Assembly (NCBI GenBank): GCA_005884605.1
Contig: VBBE01000025.1
Span: 1-22,583 of the forward strand
Origin: Candidatus Bathyarchaeota archaeon
Lineage (GTDB): Archaea; Thermoproteota; Bathyarchaeia; 40CM-2-53-6
Length of the DNA stretch: 22,583 nt
Direction: 5' to 3'
Made by a program: the position numbers and the translations under genes. The notes under the pieces are model-generated. The model was not told where the DNA came from. It saw only the letters and a list, made by a program, of their open reading frames with translations, and did not search any database. Shown here piece by piece: positions 15,088 to 22,326 of this stretch. Every line of letters starts with the position of its first letter. The first letter of the stretch is position 1.

Positions 15088-16374
15088 TTGGAGAGAAAGT
15101 TGACCGAGAAGTCTGGAGGCTTCATCAAGGACCCGATTCACGGCTATGTCAGAATCAGCGAGACTGAAAGATCAATAATAGACACCAGGCCGGTTCAAAG
15201 GCTCAGGCGGATACGGCAACTTGCTGGCTCAGAATTCGTCTACCCTGCAGCGAATCACACCCGGTTCGAGCATGTCATCGGCGCGATGCACCTGGCCGGC
15301 GCGCTGGCTCAAGCGCTGCCAATAGATGTCCCTGAACGCCAACAGGAACAGCTACGCCTAGCTGCGCTGCTTCATGACATTGGGCATGGACCGTTTTCTC
15401 ATGTCTTCGAGCCTCTCCTAGCGAAATACCTAGGCAAGAACCATGAAGATTTTGTTCCCTGGCTTGTGAATGAGACGGAGATTGCCCAGAGGCTTGAGTC
15501 CGCAGACCTAAACCCTAAGATTCTGGGTAGATTGGCCATTGGAAAATTGTCGGACGGAAAGCAGCCATTCTTGGACCAGATAATCAGCAGTGGCGTCGAT
15601 GTCGACAAGATGGACTATGTTGTTCGAGATTCCTTTCACACGGGAGCAGGGTACGGCTCCGTCGACGTTCATCGCCTCCTATACACGATGGATATCGTAG
15701 AAAACAAGCTTTCAGTTGATGGAGCAGCGGTAGCAACGCTTGAAAGCTTCCTGCTCGCACGATTCGAATCCTTTCGAACAATATACTTCCACAAAGCTTC
15801 CAGAGCAGTTCAAATCATGATCGTGAAGGCTCTCGAGGCTGCTAGAGATGAACTCCGTCTGTTGGATTTTGACAGCCCTGAGGACTTTCTCAAACTCGAC
15901 GATTACAAAGTGTGGACAGAGCTGAAGGAGTGTAAGAAGTCTAGGAATATCATGAAAGACCTCGAAACCAGAAGACTCCTAAAATGCGCCTACGAACATA
16001 CGATTTTTTCCCCTGAAGAAAAACTGTCCGACATGATTTCAAACGATCGGGTTCGCGCTGATTTTGAAAAAGAGATTGCTAGGAAGGCAAAGATTACTGG
16101 AGAAGATGTGTTCATCGATGCCCCTACCTTACCTTCAGTCCCTTACCATAGTAGCTCAGACTTGCAGCCAATGGACATACCTGTGTTCAAGCATTCGCCA
16201 CAAGGAAAGAAAGAGCTAGTTCCGCTATCAGATGCGTCCCGGATCGTTGGAGTACTTCAGACGTTCATGAACCTAGTGAGAGTCTACACCAAGAAGCCCT
16301 ACCGTTCGAGAGTTGAAACCGCCTCGCGCCAGATCCTTGGAGAAGGATCACACTCAGGAAAGATATCATCCTAG
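15088..16374 (+). CDS. HD-domain phosphohydrolase, dNTPase/SAMHD1-like
   Basis: The protein, up to 428 residues, shows the full HD metal site: H62 (HTRFEHVIG), H96-D97 (ALLHDIGHGPFSH) and D173 (GVDVDKMDYVVRDSFH). The DKMDY..RDS segment and the N-terminal FIKDPIHGYV are hallmarks of the dGTPase/SAMHD1/YwfO group, which hydrolyses dNTPs to nucleoside and triphosphate. The C-terminal 200 residues are helical and species-specific. It may control dNTP pools or limit foreign DNA, but the true substrate is unknown. No ATG is available: TTG at 15088 or TTG at 15100 (after GGAGAG at 15090) are the options, below an in-frame stop at 15067. An upstream 17-codon frame (15050-15103) overlaps this start. 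Confidence 0.9.
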   Translation: MERKLTEKSGGFIKDPIHGYVRISETERSIIDTRPVQRLRRIRQLAGSEFVYPAANHTRFEHVIGAMHLAGALAQALPIDVPERQQEQLRLAALLHDIGHGPFSHVFEPLLAKYLGKNHEDFVPWLVNETEIAQRLESADLNPKILGRLAIGKLSDGKQPFLDQIISSGVDVDKMDYVVRDSFHTGAGYGSVDVHRLLYTMDIVENKLSVDGAAVATLESFLLARFESFRTIYFHKASRAVQIMIVKALEAARDELRLLDFDSPEDFLKLDDYKVWTELKECKKSRNIMKDLETRRLLKCAYEHTIFSPEEKLSDMISNDRVRADFEKEIARKAKITGEDVFIDAPTLPSVPYHSSSDLQPMDIPVFKHSPQGKKELVPLSDASRIVGVLQTFMNLVRVYTKKPYRSRVETASRQILGEGSHSGKISS

Positions 16375-16503
16375 CGCTGAGACTCGAACGCCTCAATCCT
16401 GTCACTTCCTTGGAATTCTACAAGTTACATCAGCACTTTATTTCAACCCATGAACTGATATTGATATCCCGAGAAACCGTGGTGTCTAAGACTGCCTAAG
16501 TTC

Positions 16504-16674
16504 ATGCAAACACTCGACGACATGATTTATCGCGAGCTCGAAAAGATCGCGAAACGCCGCGGAATAACAATTCAAGAATTGATCAGGGCAGTCATAGTTC
16601 CAGAGTGGATTAATGGACTCAATGGCGTAGAGGTTAAGGATCCTTCCCCAGCGAAGTTGAATAGTTGGCGGTAG
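16504..16674 (+). CDS. Short ribbon-helix-helix-like protein
   Basis: The 56-residue frame has IYRELEKIAKRRGITIQELIRAVIVPEWI, the two-helix part of a MetJ/Arc-type RHH domain. The family phrase LYxxLxxxAxxxGxxxxELIR is followed by a PEW tail seen in many archaeal copies. The N-terminal strand is short (MQTLDDM), and the frame stays open upstream to about 16465 without a start, so the strand may be degraded or the protein may begin earlier. RHH proteins bind DNA as dimers, often as transcriptional repressors or antitoxins. No toxin gene is adjacent. Confidence 0.6.
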   Translation: MQTLDDMIYRELEKIAKRRGITIQELIRAVIVPEWINGLNGVEVKDPSPAKLNSWR

Positions 16675-16840
16675 TTTTCCACCAATTCTAGAGCCAACGG
16701 TCTAGGCGAGACCGCACGCGACCGACAACACGTCAAAACGTGTTCTTTCCTACTTAAGAATCGCGGAAAGCAATGTGTAGATCATATTGTAACACAGAGG
16801 ATAACGTAGGCCCAACCACTGTCTTCTCTCAGTGAGTAAG

Positions 16841-17010
16841 ATGTCGAAAGATAGACGAACATTCACTCCTACCGTCCAGAACATTCTCTCAATAATCACT
16901 CGTAGGATGACAATCCGATGAGCGTTGAGAGATTGGATGACACGGTGGCAGCGATTACTCTCGCTGCTACGGTCATCACTATCGCGGTAGGTTTCCTGTT
17001 CAATCTTTAG
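16841..17010 (+). other. Two overlapping micro-ORFs (26 and 30 codons), uncertain
   Basis: ATG 16841 opens a 26-codon basic peptide that ends at TGA 16919-16921. This overlaps, as ATGA, the ATG (16918) of a 30-codon peptide ending at 17010. The second is a single hydrophobic helix (ITLAATVITIAVGFLF) after an acidic N terminus. The ATGA overlap is typical of coupled genes, but no promoter or Shine-Dalgarno site is clear, and the end overlaps the minus-strand gene ending at 17000. It could be chance. Nothing else is seen in 16681-16999. Confidence 0.25.
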
Positions 17011-17353
17011 GAGAAGCAGATTCGGCGCTAGCGCCCGACCTAGCCTTATCAAGCAGACTGGCGAAAAGGCGGAGGGCCTCGCCTTCTGAGAGCTTAGTGT
17101 TTATCGATATGATGCTCATCTTGTTGTAGATTGCCGCAACTCTCTCCGATAGAGCCCTCGCGGCGATAAGATATTTCCCACCGAGAAGAACAGAGGAGGT
17201 TCCTAGTCCCCCTTCACGTAACCCGGGAGTCGAGACGGCCAAAGTGCCAATTTTCATTGAGTCTTCGTAGAAGAACACCAAAACCGCGTTTTCTACTGGG
17301 AGCAAGCTTACCTTGTGGACAACGCCGTTCCTTTCTAGACTTGCTTCGAGCAA
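17000..17353 (-). CDS. Small protein resembling PAC3/PAC4 proteasome-assembly chaperones
   Basis: The 117-residue protein has an alternating beta pattern: VHKVSLLPVENAVLVFFYE, TLAVSTPG, GTSSVLLGGKYLIAARALSERVAAIYNKMSIISIN and a final helix EALRLFASLLDKA. This order (strand, strand, small-residue turn, S-x-LLG, helix with ALSERVA, strand ending ISIN, helix) resembles my recollection of eukaryotic PAC4 (PSMG4) and PAC3. The next gene upstream is a PAC2-family protein, another proteasome-assembly chaperone, which strengthens the idea. The similarity is remote and remains an inference. The TTG start at 17353 is about 12 bases after the expected transcription start set by a strong TATA box (CTATTTTATAG). 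A low-complexity Ser/Ala tail ends the protein. Confidence 0.72.
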   Translation of the reverse strand: MLEASLERNGVVHKVSLLPVENAVLVFFYEDSMKIGTLAVSTPGLREGGLGTSSVLLGGKYLIAARALSERVAAIYNKMSIISINTKLSEGEALRLFASLLDKARSGASAESASPKD

Positions 17354-17386
17354 ATCGCCTTCAACTAACTCTTTGTGTCTCTTCTG

Positions 17387-17397
17387 CTATAAAATAG
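17387..17397 (-). promoter_or_regulatory. TATA box for the PAC3/4-like gene
   Basis: CTATTTTATAG on the minus strand is centred about 39 bases before the TTG at 17353, implying a leader of roughly 12 nt. It lies between the two proteasome-chaperone-like genes, so the downstream gene can be transcribed on its own. Confidence 0.55.
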
Positions 17398-17457
17398 CAA
17401 ACGAAGGGCACATTTCCAGACGAGGCAGAATATCGGAAAGATAGAATTACTTTCTGG

Positions 17458-18246
17458 CTACGTAATGTAACGATCTTTACCTTCCTCAGGCTTTTCGTCG
17501 CCCTCCTTGGCCTCTTCTACTTCTGCGTGTCTGAAACGCTCCATCTTCTTGCGCATATCTTCGATCTCCGTGTCCAGCTCCTTCAGGTCCACTGGGATGT
17601 TCACAAGTCCTGTCAACATCTGGATTACCGCTCTCGCTGCTTCAAGATCCGGGTAGGCGCCTGTTGTCGCCCCCAAGAGGCCTGCGCAGGATAGACTGCG
17701 CTGCCGACCTATGCCAAGAATTACGCCTGCTGCTCCTGTGACAGCGCCTCCCTTTGCGAGTTTTGCTCCCATCTTCTTGAGACGCTCTCCCAGTAGAGCC
17801 TCTCCCACAACGGCGTAGACCGCTCCCACATCGTTCCCGGAACGAGTGCCATATCCACCCATAGTGTAAACGGCCTTGCAGCCGAAGCGCTGCGCAAAGT
17901 CGAGAACGATGCTTGCCACCTCGTACTGTCCCGTTACACTTGGCTGTGCATCGCCAGTGAGGAGGATTACGTTGGGGTCTTTCTCACCGTAGCCGTAGAA
18001 TTCGTATCTTGGAAGGGAGTAGGTTCCATCTTCTGAGATGTTGATGCCGAGGTTTCCATCGGGGAAGAGCAGATAGCTTGAGTATAGTTCCGCCATTTTC
18101 ACGGGCTTCAGTTTCTCGATGAAATAGTCCACGGCGACTTTTCCTACGTAGCCAAGTCCGGGAAGGCCCTGAATCAAGACCGGCTCCTTTAGTGCCACCT
18201 GTGCGAGCTCGTGTATTCTGGTGTCACTGAGCATTTGAGAAGCCAT
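17458..18246 (-). CDS. PAC2-family proteasome assembly chaperone
   Basis: The 262-residue protein is a PAC2 (PF09754) member: VLIQGLPGLGYVGKVAVDYFIEKL (23-46), LLTGDAQPS, YTMGGYGTR and AGVILGIGRQRSLSCAGLLGATTGAYPD are all family segments. Archaeal PAC2 proteins (PbaA/PbaB type) bind the 20S proteasome as assembly factor or ATP-independent activator. A charged C-terminal helix (LDTEIEDMRKKMERF) and an acidic tail follow. The tail ends RYIT, close to but not the exact HbYX motif that opens the proteasome gate, as Tyr is third from the end instead of second. ATG at 18246 has a TATA (CTATAAGC) about 39 bases upstream and no Shine-Dalgarno site. The neighbour 104 bases downstream is the PAC3/4-like gene. 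Confidence 0.92.
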   Translation of the reverse strand: MASQMLSDTRIHELAQVALKEPVLIQGLPGLGYVGKVAVDYFIEKLKPVKMAELYSSYLLFPDGNLGINISEDGTYSLPRYEFYGYGEKDPNVILLTGDAQPSVTGQYEVASIVLDFAQRFGCKAVYTMGGYGTRSGNDVGAVYAVVGEALLGERLKKMGAKLAKGGAVTGAAGVILGIGRQRSLSCAGLLGATTGAYPDLEAARAVIQMLTGLVNIPVDLKELDTEIEDMRKKMERFRHAEVEEAKEGDEKPEEGKDRYIT

Positions 18247-18281
18247 GAGGAAGCACTTTCGAGTTTGCGCGGGCTCTGTGG

Positions 18282-18289
18282 CTTATAGT
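18282..18289 (-). promoter_or_regulatory. TATA box for the PAC2 gene
   Basis: ACTATAAG on the minus strand lies about 39 bases before the ATG at 18246, predicting a leader of about 12 nt. This is the same geometry as the TATA of the downstream PAC3/4-like gene, suggesting parallel expression. Confidence 0.5.
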
Positions 18290-18311
18290 CATTTCGTAGA
18301 ACAGCGAAGAA

Positions 18312-18324
18312 CACGCGAAGCGTG
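18312..18324 (-). terminator. Hairpin downstream of the small unknown gene
   Basis: CACGC-GAA-GCGTG forms a perfect 5-bp stem about 50 bases after the stop of the minus-strand gene ending at 18374 and before the PAC2 promoter. No T-run follows, so its role as a terminator is uncertain. Confidence 0.3.
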
Positions 18325-18373
18325 AAGAAGGACGGTGCTTGCTGAATTGACTAGTCTAAGCGAAGCCATAGAT

Positions 18374-18622
18374 CTAGTGTTCTCCCTTCAAGGAGGTACC
18401 CGCAGGCACCAAGGCTCTCAGTTGGGTGCTGGCTCTCAGTAGTTCTCCAGTTACAGCATAGTATGCCCGGCTTCCAAACGGTAGGAATTTCAAAGCTTTC
18501 GAGAGTTGTTTGATGTAGATCTTGAGTTCTTGCGGATCGTGCCGCTGTCGAGTTTGAACGTCAAGCGCTTCAAACTCATCCTCGGGAGACTTGGTGGTGA
18601 GCCGCTCCTTTCTTCTTGCCAC
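18374..18622 (-). CDS. Small helical protein of unknown function
   Basis: The 82-residue protein has a basic start (MARRKERLTTKSPEDEF), then two likely helices (PQELKIYIKQLSKALKFLP and AYYAVTGELLRASTQLRALVP). I do not recognise a family, and there is no signal peptide, membrane helix or metal motif. The GTG start at 18622 is preceded by GGGG at short spacing. It sits upstream of the PAC2 gene on the same strand but is separated by 127 bases with a hairpin and a TATA box, so it is probably a separate unit. Composition looks coding (K/E/L-rich, low Ser/Pro shadow character). Confidence 0.65.
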   Translation of the reverse strand: MARRKERLTTKSPEDEFEALDVQTRQRHDPQELKIYIKQLSKALKFLPFGSRAYYAVTGELLRASTQLRALVPAGTSLKGEH

Positions 18623-18833
18623 GCTTCCCCATTCCCATTGCCTTCGACCCCGCTAAACGTAATGAGGATTCTGTACCTGGGACTGCAGTGGCCGCGGAAT
18701 TATCGGTGACTCCCAATTGTTGGTGAGCGGCTAGATCATCTTTCTAGACTATCGGAGACGTGAGACTTAGGGAGAGAGTTAAAATAGCTTGAATCGTTCC
18801 TCCACGCCTACTTCGAAACAGAAAGTGACTCTC

Positions 18834-19304
18834 ATGAGCTGTGCACCATTTGTATCATCACCCCACGATGTTGTCAAGAAGATGTTGGAAGTTGCACGAG
18901 CAAGCAAGGACGATGTTCTCTGCGACCTCGGCTGCGGCGACGGCCGGATCCTGACCACAGCTGTCAAAGATTTTGGCATCAAGGCTGCTGTTGGCTATGA
19001 GATCAGGGAGGACTTGTTCAAGCAGGCGTCGGGAGAGGTTGAAAAGCTCAAGCTGGTCGAAAGGGTGCATATCTTCAACAAGGACCTGTTCCAGGCGGAC
19101 CTGAAAGATGCCACTCTGATTACGTTGTATCTTACAACGTATGCGAACGAACGGTTGAAGCCTAAATTGAGATCGGAGGCACGGCCCGGTTCGAGGATTG
19201 TCAGTCATGACTTCATGATCAACGGTTGGAAGCCATCACGGAAGGAGAACTATAACGAGCATACGATCTACGTCTACTCGATTCCCGACGCGTACTCGAT
19301 TTAG
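18834..19304 (+). CDS. aKMT-like class I SAM-dependent protein lysine methyltransferase
   Basis: The 156-residue protein has the SAM-binding motif I DLGCGDGR (31-38), the acidic end of strand 2 in VGYEI, and downstream LYLTTYANERLKPKLR and SRIVSHDFMINGW. Length and sequence order closely follow the archaeal lysine methyltransferase aKMT known from Sulfolobus (N terminus MS..P..P...VV..ML, then DDxxxDLGCGDGRI, LKPKL and SH-F-I-GW), a Dot1-like enzyme that modifies many cellular proteins. The ATG at 18834 reproduces the aKMT N terminus, whereas the TTG at 18789 would add 15 unlike residues. GTTAAAATA (about 18778-18786) is a TATA candidate giving a leader of about 26 nt. Its stop overlaps that of the convergent Clp1-like gene by 4 bases. 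Confidence 0.88.
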   Translation: MSCAPFVSSPHDVVKKMLEVARASKDDVLCDLGCGDGRILTTAVKDFGIKAAVGYEIREDLFKQASGEVEKLKLVERVHIFNKDLFQADLKDATLITLYLTTYANERLKPKLRSEARPGSRIVSHDFMINGWKPSRKENYNEHTIYVYSIPDAYSI

Positions 19305-20221
19305 GGCTCGTACCCAACCTCAGCGAATCTTGAAGATAGAATAACCGCTCCAAGTTCCACGATTCTCGGTTTCTCCCCCGTCGTTGTTGTGACACGAAGG
19401 ATGCCGTTCTGGATTCGGACAATTCTTCCGACCGAGAGCAACATTCCCTCCTCGTCGAGTAGTCCTGCAAGAGTTCCTCTGTGTGTTGAATCTTGATCGA
19501 TTCTTTGTTGTCGCGATTTGTTGAACGTTCTAAGCTTGATCGTGTTGAGGTTGAAGTTTAGATGCTTGGAGTTCCAGAAGAATCTCCTGTATCCTTCTTC
19601 CCGTGTCTTCCTCCTTTCTTCCCTAGTCCTAGTGCGGGCGCAGCTCGAGACTTCGAGCCTCAGGGTCGTCCATTGTTGCTGTTCGAGGATGGAGTCAAGC
19701 TCGTTATTAGAACCCAGGCCGAGCAAGAGGTTTGGCCGCAAAGAGTGTAGGAGCTGGAGCTTGTATCTCACTGCCTCCTCGTCTCCCACCCAGCCATCAG
19801 TGTTCAGGATGACGACCTCGCTTCTTCCCGAGATCTCGTCTTTGAGGTGAGTGATTGATTGTACTAGCTTGGCTGTGACTGAGGAGGGGCTCGTGTCTCC
19901 GATGAAGTGTGATCGCTCTGGTCGTAGGTCCTGGAGACTCAGGATATGGTTGGAAACAGTCGAGGAGCTGGTGGTTGTGGGTGGACCAATATCGGTTTGA
20001 CCGATGTCTCCATCGATGATGCTGGTCTGAATTCCATGGTCAAAGCAAACGTTGGCGAGGTAGGTGGAGAGGGTTGATTTTCCGACGTCGACATCTCCTA
20101 GAATTACAGCGAGTCCCAGCGTTTGTCTGAGGAGGTCGCTCGCCTCTCGCCAACTTGGGGAAATAGTCGACCCATCGACCTGTTTGTAATCACCCTTTTC
20201 GCCCGTCTTGACGTGAAACAC
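19301..20221 (-). CDS. Clp1/Grc3-type polynucleotide 5'-kinase
   Basis: The protein, at least 306 residues, has a P-loop VILGDVDVGKSTLSTYLAN with the family DxGKST form, and IIDGDIGQTDIGPP, the Walker B/GQ segment of Clp1/Grc3 RNA kinases. VVILNTDGWV is the usual third motif. Archaeal members phosphorylate 5'-OH ends of RNA or DNA and may act in tRNA or rRNA processing. The C-terminal domain (RGTLAGLLDEEGMLLSVGRIV) is a beta barrel. GTG at 20221 is the first usable start, but the frame continues open upstream to about 20404 and translates to credible N-terminal-domain sequence (LQAGKTLLIDGPASI, WTLGAPIRTGDPIVVTKF). The true protein is probably about 55 residues longer, with an unusual or damaged start. 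The stop overlaps that of the aKMT-like gene. Confidence 0.88.
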   Translation of the reverse strand: MFHVKTGEKGDYKQVDGSTISPSWREASDLLRQTLGLAVILGDVDVGKSTLSTYLANVCFDHGIQTSIIDGDIGQTDIGPPTTTSSSTVSNHILSLQDLRPERSHFIGDTSPSSVTAKLVQSITHLKDEISGRSEVVILNTDGWVGDEEAVRYKLQLLHSLRPNLLLGLGSNNELDSILEQQQWTTLRLEVSSCARTRTREERRKTREEGYRRFFWNSKHLNFNLNTIKLRTFNKSRQQRIDQDSTHRGTLAGLLDEEGMLLSVGRIVRIQNGILRVTTTTGEKPRIVELGAVILSSRFAEVGYEP

Positions 20222-20466
20222 TGCCTCTTTGTCGGTCTCAATCGGAATTCTTCTAAACTTGGTGACTACTATTGGATCTCCGGTTCGAATTGGAGCTCCT
20301 AGTGTCCAAGCTCGGCCTTCCTCGAGAGCTATGGATGCGGGACCATCGATGAGGAGGGTTTTGCCGGCTTGGAGCCTAACTTGTGGGAAGTGTCTTCCTC
20401 CTAGACAGGGTTATTCAATCCCGGCCAGACTTTTGCTCTTGATGACAAGGCGGTAGGGTCTTGGTT

Positions 20467-21147
20467 ATGGAAAGGTTGAGCACGGGGATTAGCGGGCTGG
20501 ACCGGTTGCTGAAGGGTGGTTTCGCCTTTCGAAAGATCAACCTGGTCTACGGGGAGGCGTCGACTGGGAAGACTGTTCTGTCGATGCAATCCGCTCTGGC
20601 GGCCGCGGCGAGCGGCTTGAAGGTTTTCTTCGTTGACGCTGATCTCTCCTTCTCCGTCCAGAGGCTTGAATCCCTAGATCGAGGGAAGGAACTTGCGGAG
20701 AATATTGTTGTGTTTCAGCCAGAGGAGTTTCGTGAACAGATCCGAATAACAGAGAGCCTTGAGGTCTTGTTGTCTAGGACCCCGGCTTTATTGGTGGTTG
20801 ACTCGGTGACAGGTCTCTATCGTGCTGATCTCGAGAAGCCTGGAATGGTTTTTGTAAACAATCGTGAGCTTAACAGGCAGCTGGCTTATCTTTCGGATCT
20901 GGCTTCGAGGTTCGAGCTTACTATCTTGTTGACTGGGCAGGTTCACAGTCAACCTAGCCGTGGAAGCTGGCTTATCGCGCCTGTTGCAACGAGGTCGCTT
21001 GGACACTGGTCGTCCACAATCTTGAGGCTGCGCCAGACGCCTCGGAGGGATGTGAGAGAGTGCCTTCTCGAGAAGATGGATGGTCGAGAGGTTACTGGTC
21101 CGAGGGCGCTTTTCAGGATCGGTGATGCGGGGATAGAAGATGTGTAG
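20467..21147 (+). CDS. radB: RadB, archaeal RecA/Rad51 paralogue
   Basis: The protein of about 226 residues starts STGISGLDRLLKGGF, the RecA-superfamily entry. A Walker A GEASTGKT (29-36) and a Walker B strand ALLVVDSVT follow, then TILLTGQVHSQP. It lacks the N-terminal helix-hairpin-helix domain of RadA, and its length is normal for RadB. RadB assists homologous recombination, binding DNA with weak ATPase activity. The ending SLGHWSSTILRLR..P.RDVRECLLEKMDGRE fits the family. ATG at 20467 was preferred to TTG at 20461, as MERLSTGISGLD matches family N termini. It diverges from the Clp1-like kinase, leaving almost no intergenic space if the kinase begins near 20390. Confidence 0.87.
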   Translation: MERLSTGISGLDRLLKGGFAFRKINLVYGEASTGKTVLSMQSALAAAASGLKVFFVDADLSFSVQRLESLDRGKELAENIVVFQPEEFREQIRITESLEVLLSRTPALLVVDSVTGLYRADLEKPGMVFVNNRELNRQLAYLSDLASRFELTILLTGQVHSQPSRGSWLIAPVATRSLGHWSSTILRLRQTPRRDVRECLLEKMDGREVTGPRALFRIGDAGIEDV

Positions 21148-21230
21148 CGTTTGGTTCATAACTGTCCAGGTTTGACCGGGCGTGTTCAAGCTCTAGGGGA
21201 TTTGTTCTGGGAATAGTTCTGGATGCACTA

Positions 21231-21692
21231 TTGTTCATAGGTCCTTCATACGTCGCCAACGCTGCTCCTCTCCTCCTCGGTGGCGGTGCTCCCTTGGATG
21301 GGGGAAAGAACTTTTTCGATGGGCAGAGGATCCTCGGAGCGCACAAGACCCTTCGTGGATTGTTTGCGGGAATCACGGCTGGTTCACTTGTAGGGCTTGC
21401 CGAGTCACCGGTTAACAGCCATCTTCTACTCGGTGGGTTTATGATCGCGCTGGGGACCGTTCTCGGAGATCTCCTAGGCGCGTTTTTCAAACGGCGAATC
21501 CGGATTAGACCGGGCAACCCACTTCCGATCGTCGACCAGCTGGATTTCGTGTTTGGAGGTCTGCTTCTGGGACAGTTGGTCTTTCCATTGGGTTTGTGGT
21601 CGATCTTGGTGGTGGTATTGGTGACTCCACCGATTCATCTGGGAACAAATTACGGAGCGTATTTGCTAGGAATCAAGAGGACGCGCTGGTAA
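21231..21692 (+). CDS. carS: CDP-archaeol synthase (CarS/DUF46)
   Basis: The 153-residue integral membrane protein catalyses CTP-dependent formation of CDP-archaeol, the precursor of archaeal polar lipids. YVANAAPLLLGGGAPLDGGKNFFDGQRILG followed by HKTLRG is, in order, the conserved CarS signature, and LGDLLGAFFKRRI and LPIVDQLDF are its second and third motifs. Several membrane helices are present. TTG at 21231 is the first usual start, but the frame is open back to 21162. GFVLGIVLDALLFIGPSYVAN would complete the usual first helix, so initiation may be at CTG 21207, which is preceded by AGGGGAT. It follows radB by 83 bases on the same strand and is probably co-transcribed. Confidence 0.9.
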   Translation: MFIGPSYVANAAPLLLGGGAPLDGGKNFFDGQRILGAHKTLRGLFAGITAGSLVGLAESPVNSHLLLGGFMIALGTVLGDLLGAFFKRRIRIRPGNPLPIVDQLDFVFGGLLLGQLVFPLGLWSILVVVLVTPPIHLGTNYGAYLLGIKRTRW

Positions 21693-21765
21693 GGCTCAAA
21701 ACAGACGCGCGCTTGTATCTGCACAAGTCCTAAATCCCCACTTCAGACTGACTCGCTTTTTAGAA

Positions 21766-22290
21766 ATGTCAGCTCCGGCGGCGAAGAAGAAGAGCAGAAA
21801 AGGCCTGCTGGTTCTCCTAGTGATCATAGCCTCCGCTATTGTTCTGCTAATTCCTCCAGCGTTGGCGGGAGGCTTCATAGTTCCGGTTTCCAAGGTGGTC
21901 TTCGGCGAGACGACAGGGTCGCTTTCGGCAACGCAGGCGACCGCGAATGTCTCATTGATAACGGCTTACGAGTACTATTTTTCGATCAGGGCTGGAGGGA
22001 TGTTCAGAACGAGCGATACAAGCGTGTCCAGCTCAAATGGTAATACCAGCGTCATGATAGATCTGAAGCTAACTAATCCGTCTGGTCAGACAGTGGATCT
22101 GGGAAATACCACTCTAAGCGGAGGATTAGGTACGAGGACGCATACGCTCTACTTGTCCATCGATCAGGGGGTCAGGGTCTCTGGCTTGTATGTGCTCAAT
22201 GTGGACATTACGGCCCGCGTGAGCGTTCTTGGGATCCTCGGAGTAGCTGTCTACCTGAAAACCGTAGTCGCCACATTTACAGTGACTTAA
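21766..22290 (+). CDS. Membrane-anchored extracellular beta-rich protein, unknown function
   Basis: The 174-residue protein has a basic N terminus (AAKKKSRK), one hydrophobic helix (GLLVLLVIIASAIVLLIPPALAGGF, about residues 13-37) and then about 135 residues of alternating polar/hydrophobic strands. The strands are rich in Thr, Ser, Val and Gly (TSVMIDLKLTNPSGQTVDLGNTTL, VLNVDITARVSVL). This resembles an Ig-like or LEA-2-like sandwich on the cell surface, held by a signal anchor. I do not recognise a family, and there are no catalytic motifs or Cys. The ATG is clear, but no Shine-Dalgarno site is seen; CCTAAAT about 33 bases upstream is a weak TATA candidate. Confidence 0.72.
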   Translation: MSAPAAKKKSRKGLLVLLVIIASAIVLLIPPALAGGFIVPVSKVVFGETTGSLSATQATANVSLITAYEYYFSIRAGGMFRTSDTSVSSSNGNTSVMIDLKLTNPSGQTVDLGNTTLSGGLGTRTHTLYLSIDQGVRVSGLYVLNVDITARVSVLGILGVAVYLKTVVATFTVT

Positions 22291-22304
22291 CCAGGACTTC
22301 TCCT

Positions 22305-22326
22305 CCCGCGCTTTTTGCGTCGCGGG
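22305..22326 (+). terminator. Hairpin after the surface-protein gene
   Basis: CCCGCG and CGCGGG pair across a 10-base loop that includes five T residues, 15 bases after the stop at 22290. The rest of the window (to 22583) shows no gene, though an 8-bp perfect inverted repeat CGGGAAAT/ATTTCCCG lies at 22440-22462. Confidence 0.4.

Noticed and set aside
16750..17052. Minus-strand frame of 100 codons
   Set aside because: It overlaps the PAC3/4-like gene in another frame and has mixed, motif-free composition.
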